Program-made: the position numbers and the translations under genes
Origin: Chlamydiota bacterium
GTDB taxonomy: Bacteria > Chlamydiota > Chlamydiia > Chlamydiales > SM23-39
Direction: 5' to 3'
Assembly: GCA_027449725.1 (NCBI GenBank)
Contig: DAIDLB010000008.1
Coordinates: 1 to 5,568, forward strand
DNA length: 5,568 nt
The notes under the pieces: generated by a model
The model's database searches: none
Seen by the model: only the letters and a program-made list of their open reading frames with translations
Told to the model about the DNA's origin: nothing
Shown here: positions 1-5,120 of the stretch, piece after piece
Layout: each line of letters starts with the position of its first letter
Position numbering within the stretch: the first letter of the stretch is position 1

Positions 1-23
1 AACATTTTTTATATTTTTTTCCA

Positions 24-43
24 GATCCGCAAGAACACGGATC
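24..43. repeat. Perfect 6-bp inverted repeat with 8-nt loop
   Basis: GATCCG at 24-29 is mirrored by CGGATC at 38-43, with eight bases between. The stem could form in RNA from either strand. It is not followed by a T-run in either reading direction: the T-rich tract lies upstream on the + strand, which is an A-tract downstream on the - strand. It therefore does not look like a standard intrinsic terminator. It could be a small operator or chance; I can assign no function. Confidence 0.35.
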
Positions 44-129
44 ATTACGTCCAATTTTCGTCATATCGTTTTTTTAATGTGAAGATAAAATCTATTCTAC
101 CAGAGACGCAGTATAAGCGTCCATCTCTA

Positions 130-158
130 TTGACTCCTGTCATCTGAAAAGCTAATAT
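130..158 (+). promoter_or_regulatory. Sigma70-like promoter candidate for ttcA and the MFS gene
   Basis: TTGACT at 130-135 (5 of 6 to the -35 consensus) and TAATAT at 153-158 (4 of 6 to the -10 consensus) are separated by exactly 17 bp. Transcription would begin near 165, giving a leader of roughly 16 nt before the ATG at 181. It is the only well-spaced hexamer pair I found in this region. The assignment rests on sequence match and position only. Confidence 0.6.
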
Positions 159-168
159 ACCCGCCATC

Positions 169-174
169 AAAGAG
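169..174 (+). promoter_or_regulatory. Weak Shine-Dalgarno site for ttcA
   Basis: AAAGAG lies 6 nt before the ATG at 181. It is only a partial match to the anti-SD complement, but the spacing is good and it supports 181 as the start. Confidence 0.45.
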
Positions 175-180
175 TTAAAT

Positions 181-930
181 ATGATCAATCCACTGCCGAT
201 CGCAAAGCCTCCCTGGACCGGACTCGGAAAAGAGCTCGAGAGCGCTTGCCGAAAGGCGATCTACGACTTTTCCCTGTTCGATGGGAGCGAACCCATCGCC
301 ATCGCCCTTAGCGGCGGCAAGGACAGCTTGGGACTCCTCTTTCTTTTGCACGCGCTGCGGGGAAGGGGTTTTCCTCCGTTCGATCTGATCGCCATTCATG
401 TCGGGGGAGAGTTTTCCTGCGGCGCCGGCATCGATGAGCGGTTTTTGCGCGGGATCTGCCAGGAACTGGGGGTCCCCCTGATCGAGCGGACCTCGACCAA
501 AAAACGGGAAGAGCTCGAGTGCTATTCGTGCTCGAGGGAAAGGCGGAAATTGATTTTTGATGCCGCCAAAGAAAGAGGCGCCAAGATCGTCGCCTTCGGC
601 CATCACCGCGACGACAGCGCCCAGACCCTGCTTCTCAATTTGCTCCACAAGGCCGAGTTCGCCGCCAACCTGCCCAAAGTGCATATGCACCACTATGGGG
701 TAAGCATCGTCCGCCCCTTGATCTATTGCAGCGAAGAGCAGATGCGCGATTTTGCCAAGCAGTACGGCTTTTTGCGCATCAGCTGCCAATGCCCCGTCGG
801 GCAAGACTCCAAGCGCAAGCAGGTCGACGGACTTATCCGGCAGCTCGAAGAGGTGTTTCCGCACGCAAGAGGCAATTTAGCCAAAGCCGGTCTCCTTTAT
901 GGGTCGGACAAAGCGAGCACTCCGTCATGA
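181..930 (+). CDS. ttcA: TtcA-family PP-loop tRNA 2-thiocytidine synthetase
   Basis: This 249-residue cytosolic protein is predicted to activate and thiolate cytidine in tRNA (C32 in characterised TtcA), using ATP and an iron-sulfur cluster. Visible marks are the PP-loop S-G-G-K-D-S at residues 44-49, a C-x-x-C pair (Cys114, Cys117) in C-Y-S-C-S-R, and the family motif G-H-H-R-D-D at 140-145 followed by T-L-L-L-N-L. I-V-R-P-L occurs near 176-180, and a third cysteine region has Cys202 and Cys204. In E. coli TtcA two cysteines of a C-x-x-C and one later cysteine hold the [4Fe-4S] cluster; here the later region is C-x-C followed by P-V-G-Q, as in more distant family members. The length is somewhat short for TtcA, which often exceeds 300 residues. 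The ATG at 181 follows a plausible RBS and promoter. The stop overlaps the next gene's ATG (ATGA, 927-930), indicating a two-gene operon. TilS is less likely because of the paired cysteines and the G-H-H-R-D-D context. The family is secure; the exact substrate base is inferred. Confidence 0.87.
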   Translation: MINPLPIAKPPWTGLGKELESACRKAIYDFSLFDGSEPIAIALSGGKDSLGLLFLLHALRGRGFPPFDLIAIHVGGEFSCGAGIDERFLRGICQELGVPLIERTSTKKREELECYSCSRERRKLIFDAAKERGAKIVAFGHHRDDSAQTLLLNLLHKAEFAANLPKVHMHHYGVSIVRPLIYCSEEQMRDFAKQYGFLRISCQCPVGQDSKRKQVDGLIRQLEEVFPHARGNLAKAGLLYGSDKASTPS

Positions 931-2126
931 AAAAATATTTCGCCGGCATCACAGGAAATGTGCTCGAGCACTATAGCAACGCACTTTACGGCTTTTTAGC
1001 CCCTTTTCTGGCGCCGATCTTTTTTCCGTCCGCCGATCCGATCTATGCGCTCATCTGCGTCTATGCACTCTTGCCGCTCAGCCTCATCTCCAAACCGCTG
1101 GGCGCCCTCGTCTTCGGATGGCTCGGCGACCGGCTTGGGAAAAGGCGGGTATTTTCGATCACACTTATGGGGATGGCTGCCGCCACTTTTGCAATGGGGT
1201 CTCTCCCAACCTACGCACAGGCCGGGTGGCTGGCGCCGGCCTTATTAGCTCTGGGCCGCCTCTTCCAGGGCTTTTTTGCCGCCGGAGAAACTACCGGAGG
1301 CGCCCTCTATCTCTTGGAACAGACCGAACAGAAAAAACGGGGCTGGATGAGCAGTCTCTACGACGCATCCTCCGTCTTTGGGATCATGCTCGCCTCCGCC
1401 GCCGCTACAGTCTGGGGAGAGCATTGGCGCATGCTCTATTTCGCAGGAACCTTCAGCGCCCTTGCAGGGATCGCCGTCCGAAAAAACGTCCTAACGGAAA
1501 GCGCTCAAAGAGAAACGCTCCGCTTCTCCGATCTAACAGATGAGTGGCGCGCCATCGTTCGAATCGCCCTCGTCATGGGCTATTCGTATGGGAACTATTA
1601 CCTGATCGCCAATCTCTTCAACACCTTTTTACCCCTCGTATCGAATATTGGATTGCAAGAGGCCATGACCCTCAACACGGTCTTGCTCCTTCTCGACATG
1701 CTCCTTCTCCCCTTCTTCGGCCACCTCTCCAAGAGGATCGAAAAAGAGAGGTTGATGCTGTCAGCCCTGATCGCAGGCCTGGTTCTTTCCCTCCCCTTCT
1801 TTATCCTGCTGGACGGGGCCAGCGCCGCTCTGGCAAGCGGCATCCGGATCTCCCTCATGGTCATCGGGGTCTGCTTCTCCGCCACTTACCACGCCTGGGC
1901 GATGGAGCAGTGCTCCCCGAAAGTGCGCTTTTCCGTTTGCGCCCTCGGCATGAGCTTGGGCTCGCGCCTCATCGGCGCTCCAATGCCCGCCCTCTCTCTT
2001 TGGCTCTATCATCGGACGAACTGGACCGGCAGCGCCGCCATTCCGGTACTCATCGCAGCGCTCCTTGCTCTCGTGCCTCTTCTTAAAAGTCGAGCCGCAG
2101 CCGCAGCGCGACGCTCTGCAAGCTGA
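927..2126 (+). CDS. MFS transporter, metabolite:H+ symporter (ProP-like) type
   Basis: This 399-residue inner-membrane protein has about twelve hydrophobic segments, a charged central loop near residues 185-208, and a short cytosolic tail. The start of TM1 carries the MHS-type signature G-N-V-L-E near 10-14 with Y-G-F-L-A at 21-25 and F-F-P at 32-34. The loop after TM2 has the MFS motif A form G-W-L-G-D-R-L-G-K-R-R (64-74). TM4 has R-L-F-Q-G (111-115) and G-E-T-T-G-G (120-125), matching the R-x-x-Q-G and G-G-E-x-G-G region of ProP relatives. The family takes up small solutes such as proline, betaine or organic acids with protons; the substrate cannot be read here. The reading frame is open further upstream to 726, but that part lies inside ttcA. 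The ATG at 927 begins exactly at the first membrane segment and overlaps the ttcA stop, so coupled translation is likely. The last 14 codons, an Ala/Arg-rich tail, are antisense to the end of the convergent barrel gene. Confidence 0.85.
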   Translation: MKKYFAGITGNVLEHYSNALYGFLAPFLAPIFFPSADPIYALICVYALLPLSLISKPLGALVFGWLGDRLGKRRVFSITLMGMAAATFAMGSLPTYAQAGWLAPALLALGRLFQGFFAAGETTGGALYLLEQTEQKKRGWMSSLYDASSVFGIMLASAAATVWGEHWRMLYFAGTFSALAGIAVRKNVLTESAQRETLRFSDLTDEWRAIVRIALVMGYSYGNYYLIANLFNTFLPLVSNIGLQEAMTLNTVLLLLDMLLLPFFGHLSKRIEKERLMLSALIAGLVLSLPFFILLDGASAALASGIRISLMVIGVCFSATYHAWAMEQCSPKVRFSVCALGMSLGSRLIGAPMPALSLWLYHRTNWTGSAAIPVLIAALLALVPLLKSRAAAAARRSAS

Positions 2127-3135
2127 GATCGCCCAGATTATTCACGCTTCTGTCTTGGGAATTGGAAATCTGCTGGCAGAGGACCCGGGATTCAAACTCG
2201 TGCCAAAAATATTGGCACTCGTATTGCAGTCCCGCCTCAAAATAGTGGCGGGAGCAGCGGAAAAACGTTCCCCAGGCAAGGCCGAGCTGGCAATCGAGCC
2301 ACGGCTGCAGCCGATGCGACGCGTCGCGTAAGAAGAGGCGGAAATCCCCTCCGCTGTTTCCCACGGAAACCTGCGTTTGGTTGAAGTGGAGGCTCCGATA
2401 GAGGACCGCCGCCCTGAGGGTTCCGAAAAAACGGAACTTCCGTTGGATATACCAATCCATCATCCCCCCGAAAAAGGGGCCAGCGCGCCAAGTGTCATTT
2501 TGGATCATCGTTTGGTAGGCAACCACATCGTTGCCGCCTCCCGCCGGAGGCGCGGAGGTTAGATAGGAGATCTCCACATCTTGATCAATCCAGCCCGCGA
2601 GGAGTCCCGTCTGCGGCCGGACACTCAGCTGGCGGCTGAGGTAATAGGGTCGGCTGAGAGCAAACGTAATCGCATTGAACGAAAGAGTCCACTGCTCCTT
2701 CGCCTCCTGCAATGACTTGCCGCCCAGGATCTGGGCATAGCTGCTCGCATCGATGAAAATCGGCGTCAGGTAGGTCGAGCCCGGAGACGCAAACGAAGCG
2801 TGCACCGTTTGGATCAGGTCGCTATAAAAATAGGTCCAGTCGCCCGAAATCTCCCAGGAATCGTGGGCCAGATGGCTTCCAAACCCGATTCGAAATCCCG
2901 GACGCCACCGGTCGGACGGCTCGATCAGCTTGCCCGAAAGGGGATTTCCACTCGAGGAGCGGATCGCATACGAAAGGCCGTCTTCGCGCACCGAGGCAAA
3001 AAAATACTCTCCGTAGAGGATCGATCGGATGCACGGCTTTCCCAAGTACGCAGGCGGATTGCCATAGCACTCCTCTGAAGAGGCCAAGAGAGGAGCAGAA
3101 GCAAGAAGGCTAAAAATCAAAGCGCGCATGCACAT
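2083..3135 (-). CDS. Lpg1974/MOMP-like outer-membrane beta-barrel protein (third complete copy)
   Basis: This 350-residue protein is predicted to be an outer-membrane pore or surface barrel. A signal peptide spans residues 1-18 or 1-20 (hydrophobic core A-L-I-F-S-L-L-A, then A-P-L-L-A), with Y-G-N-P at 24-27 just after the likely cut. Family marks are E-D-G-L-S-Y-A-I (51-58), G-F-R-I-G-F-G (80-86), G-D-W-T-Y-F (98-103), A-G-W-I-D-Q (180-185), N-D-T-W-R-A-G-P (213-220) and G-L-Q-Y-E-C-Q (302-308). The alternating final strand ends in Phe350, the usual BAM recognition residue. There are six cysteines after the signal peptide (23, 35, 282, 294, 307, 320), four in the C-terminal quarter. The ATG at 3135 has AAAGGG 5 nt upstream; a second ATG at 3129 is also possible. 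It begins inside the 3' end of the neighbouring barrel gene (26-bp overlap), and its own 3' end overlaps the MFS gene by 44 bp. It is the most diverged of the three complete copies. Family assignment comes from motif pattern; ligand or pore specificity is unknown. Confidence 0.82.
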   Translation of the reverse strand: MCMRALIFSLLASAPLLASSEECYGNPPAYLGKPCIRSILYGEYFFASVREDGLSYAIRSSSGNPLSGKLIEPSDRWRPGFRIGFGSHLAHDSWEISGDWTYFYSDLIQTVHASFASPGSTYLTPIFIDASSYAQILGGKSLQEAKEQWTLSFNAITFALSRPYYLSRQLSVRPQTGLLAGWIDQDVEISYLTSAPPAGGGNDVVAYQTMIQNDTWRAGPFFGGMMDWYIQRKFRFFGTLRAAVLYRSLHFNQTQVSVGNSGGDFRLFLRDASHRLQPWLDCQLGLAWGTFFRCSRHYFEAGLQYECQYFWHEFESRVLCQQISNSQDRSVNNLGDLSLQSVALRLRLDF

Positions 3136-4111
3136 CCAATCCCTTTAAGGTAAGCGCTCCATTCGCCTTCAAACTCGAAGGAGGCAGCGAAGAGGAGATC
3201 TGCGTCCGGATCTCGTTTTGCCCCCACCAAAGCTGCGCCTCATAGCCAAGGCAAAGCTGCATGCGGACAAGATTGTCAAAACACTTCGACCATTCGAGCG
3301 AAAGGACTCCCTCCGCCATCGGCCGAAACCGGTTGACGTTTTCCGCCAGATCAATGCCTCCGAATTGGCTGCTTACATCGATCCGGTGGCTATGCATCGG
3401 CCCATAGACGAGGGCCGCCGCCGCGCTCGCGCTGATGTTAAAGCCCCACCCCATCCAAAGGTTGGTATCGAGGCCGAACCGGGGGCCGATCGCCCGGAAA
3501 TCATTCGTAAAGCGGACATCGTAATACGCATTGGAAAGAAGTCCTGAGCCGGGATCAAAGCCTGTCTGGTAGCGCACGTGGAGGTGCTGCTTGATCCAGG
3601 CGCGTTTCAGGCCGATGCGCGGCGCAAGGCTAAAATTGGGATTGACAAACCCGATCCTGAGGAGGTCGAGATCAAGTGAATCGAACTTCAAATCCCAGCT
3701 GAAACTCGCATCTCCCCAGCCGATCATCCCATGTCCGACCGGGCTCATCCAAAGGCCGGCGAGGGACGGATTTCCTCCTGCGCTCTCTTGTACGTCTTCG
3801 CAAATGTAGTTGAAGTAGCGGGTCCAGTCGACCTCGATCTGCCAATCATAGCGGGGCAGCACCATCCCGCCGCCGATCCGAAATCCGTCTTTAAACGGAA
3901 AGTCGATTGCATGAACTGCCCCCTGAACACCGAACGAAGAGACAGCGGATTGTTTGAGGGCATACTCAAGGCCGTCTTCCGACGCCTGCCAATAGAGATA
4001 GTCGCCCATCGTGTAGATCCGAAAGGGCGGCGGCTTTTCTTCCGACGGATTGCCGTATTGCAGTTCGGCCAAAAGCGGGGCAGCGGCGAAGAATAGATAT
4101 TTAAAACTCAA
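3110..4111 (-). CDS. Lpg1974/MOMP-like outer-membrane beta-barrel protein (second complete copy, TTG start)
   Basis: This 333-residue predicted outer-membrane barrel has a short signal peptide (residues 1-15, ending A-P-L-L-A), then Y-G-N-P at 19-22. Family motifs in order are G-D-Y-L-Y-W-Q (36-42), E-D-G-L-E-Y-A-L (45-52), G-F-R-I-G-G-G (76-82), E-V-D-W-T-R-Y-F (93-100) and W-D-L-K-F-D-S-L (139-146). They continue with R-A-W-I-K-Q (170-175), N-D-F-R-A-I-G-P (203-210), L-V-Y-G-P (234-238), L-G-Y-E-A-Q-L-W-W (288-296) and a final strand ending F-D-F at 331-333. Three cysteines follow the signal peptide (104, 277, 287). The start is TTG at 4111: the next in-frame Met is residue 35, past the signal peptide, while TTG has GAGGGG exactly 5 nt upstream. 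It overlaps the upstream gene by 11 bp and the downstream gene by 26 bp, implying one polycistronic message. The tryptophan- and aromatic-rich strands and terminal Phe support a porin-like fold; the solute is unknown. Confidence 0.84.
   Translation of the reverse strand: MSFKYLFFAAAPLLAELQYGNPSEEKPPPFRIYTMGDYLYWQASEDGLEYALKQSAVSSFGVQGAVHAIDFPFKDGFRIGGGMVLPRYDWQIEVDWTRYFNYICEDVQESAGGNPSLAGLWMSPVGHGMIGWGDASFSWDLKFDSLDLDLLRIGFVNPNFSLAPRIGLKRAWIKQHLHVRYQTGFDPGSGLLSNAYYDVRFTNDFRAIGPRFGLDTNLWMGWGFNISASAAAALVYGPMHSHRIDVSSQFGGIDLAENVNRFRPMAEGVLSLEWSKCFDNLVRMQLCLGYEAQLWWGQNEIRTQISSSLPPSSLKANGALTLKGLDVHARFDF
3140..3146 (-). promoter_or_regulatory. Shine-Dalgarno embedded in the upstream barrel gene
   Basis: Read on the - strand, AAAGGGA at 3146-3140 leaves 5 nt between GGG and the ATG at 3135. 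It falls in Leu-Lys-Gly codons of the previous gene's terminal region. It favours the ATG at 3135 over the one at 3129, where the gap would be 11 nt. Confidence 0.6.
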
Positions 4112-5102
4112 AATAGCCCCTCAGTGAAAATCCCTGGATCGAGAGGTCTCGCGTTTCTTGCAGTGCAATCCCCGGCGCATCGCTTCCCATCGGCCGAAAA
4201 AGCTGGCTCTGGTTCCAATAGACGTGCGCCTCGTAGCTCAAAGCCCCTCCAACCCGAAACCTTTTGTTCGATATGCATCTTCCATAGCCAATACCGGCGG
4301 AAAAATCGGCGGCGGGGGCAAGGCGATGGTCTTTCGCATCGACTCCATTGAGAAGCTCTTCCAAAGGAACCGACGCGAGAGAAATCCCATAGTGGGAAGT
4401 AAACTGGCCGTAGAGAAGGGCAAATCCCGCTGCCGTAGAAATCGCCCAACCCCGGGCAAAGCCCCATTCGGAGCGGAAGGCAAATCCAGGCCCGATCCCC
4501 CGAAAATCGTTCATCGCCGAAGCGCTGTCAGCAGCGCCGTAGCGCGCATGGAATGCCTGGTCAATCCAGGCCGCGCGCACAAAGCACACCGGATTGAAGG
4601 TCATTGAAGAACTCACGTCGTAGCGCTTTCCCAACTCGAACTCAAGCGTATCGAAATCGAGGTCCCAGCGGAAAGAGGCGGCATCGTAGAGGAGGGACGT
4701 GTCGATTGCGGGAACCCAGACGCTCTGGAGTCCGACCCCGGGCAAGGTGAGCTCCGAATGGGCGTGGTCGGATGTACTCGCATGAAACCAGGTCCAAATC
4801 GTCCGGGCCGTAAAACTCGGCGCATAGCCGAAGGAAAGGCGCACTCCCGGCTGCCAGCGCGGCTCCAGATCGATGAGCGGCCCTCCCGGCGTTCCGTCGG
4901 CGCCGCCCGCCCCTTGCCTCGCGTCGTTCCGGATCGCATAGGTAAGCCCCTCTTCAAACGGCTGCAAGTAGAGAAAATCAGCCGTCGCTTCCAGCGCATA
5001 CGAACAAGGGCACGCAGGCTGGGAAGGATTTCCGTAAAACAGGCACGTCTCTTCAGCCAAGAGAAGAAGCGGAGCTAGAGATGCAAAAGTCCAACGGTGC
5101 AT
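4101..5102 (-). CDS. Lpg1974/MOMP-like outer-membrane beta-barrel protein (first complete copy)
   Basis: This 333-residue predicted outer-membrane barrel has a signal peptide at about residues 1-16 (S-L-A-P-L-L-L-L-A), then Y-G-N-P at 23-26 and a cysteine pair C-P-C at 31-33. Shared marks are F-E-E-G-L-T-Y-A-I (49-57), G-V-R-L-S-F-G (86-92), W-D-L-D-F-D-T-L (146-153), R-A-A-W-I-D-Q (176-182) and N-D-F-R-G-I-G-P (198-205). L-L-Y-G-Q (229-233) and L-S-Y-E-A-H-V-Y-W (288-296) follow, and the terminal strand ends Y-F-E-F. A Gly/Ala/Pro-rich insert at about 62-75 looks like an extracellular loop. Cysteines after the signal peptide are at 20, 31, 33, 173 and 276. The ATG at 5102 directly precedes the signal peptide but has no clear Shine-Dalgarno. 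Its start lies 18 bp after the stop of the partial barrel gene, in the same frame. Motif order and length match the second copy closely, indicating tandem duplication. The role as porin or surface antigen is inferred from the family. Confidence 0.84.
   Translation of the reverse strand: MHRWTFASLAPLLLLAEETCLFYGNPSQPACPCSYALEATADFLYLQPFEEGLTYAIRNDARQGAGGADGTPGGPLIDLEPRWQPGVRLSFGYAPSFTARTIWTWFHASTSDHAHSELTLPGVGLQSVWVPAIDTSLLYDAASFRWDLDFDTLEFELGKRYDVSSSMTFNPVCFVRAAWIDQAFHARYGAADSASAMNDFRGIGPGFAFRSEWGFARGWAISTAAGFALLYGQFTSHYGISLASVPLEELLNGVDAKDHRLAPAADFSAGIGYGRCISNKRFRVGGALSYEAHVYWNQSQLFRPMGSDAPGIALQETRDLSIQGFSLRGYFEF
4117..4122 (-). promoter_or_regulatory. Shine-Dalgarno that fixes the TTG start
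   Basis: On the - strand, GAGGGG at 4122-4117 is followed by CTATT and then TTG at 4111. This strong site, in Arg-Gly codons of the preceding gene's last strand, is the main reason for accepting a TTG start there. Confidence 0.65.
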
Positions 5103-5120
5103 GCAGCCATCGTAAGAGGG

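Larger units (their letters stand above)
1..180. other. AT-rich 5' region upstream of ttcA
   Basis: This stretch is clearly richer in A and T than the genes that follow, with runs of six to seven T near positions 5-20 and 69-76. It carries the promoter candidate and weak ribosome-binding site for the gene at 181, and a small inverted repeat at 24-43. The + strand frame beginning at base 1 stays open for 48 codons to a TGA at 145-147, so it could hold the tail of a gene entering from the left. The implied residues match no family I recognise, and the AT-rich composition fits a spacer equally well. The - strand has stops in all frames here. Confidence 0.6.

Noticed and set aside
24..43. Intrinsic terminator
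   Set aside because: The stem is only 6 bp with an 8-nt loop and no T-run follows it on either strand.
175..864. 229-codon open frame antisense to ttcA
   Set aside because: It covers a well-supported conserved enzyme gene, shows no family motif, and is explained by GC-rich codon bias leaving the opposite strand open.
726..926. Upstream extension of the MFS reading frame to an ATG at 726
   Set aside because: The added residues are basic, not membrane-like, and lie entirely within ttcA; the ATG at 927 overlaps the ttcA stop and begins just before TM1.
235..968. Repeated CTCGAG sites (235, 514, 531, 963)
   Set aside because: They fall in several reading-frame contexts consistent with GC-rich codon use; there is no regular spacing or palindromic array.
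3731..4096. 121-codon + strand frame across the second complete barrel gene
   Set aside because: It has no family features and lies opposite the conserved N-terminal motifs of the barrel.
4158..4607. 149-codon + strand frame across the first complete barrel gene
   Set aside because: Its product is basic and low in recognisable motifs; it is a shadow of a gene whose paralogue alignment confirms the - strand frame.
2967..4950. Short DNA repeats between the barrel genes (for example AAGGCCGTCTTC near 2975 and 3968)
   Set aside because: They encode the conserved E-D-G-L motif of paralogues, so they reflect protein homology and are not a separate repeat element.
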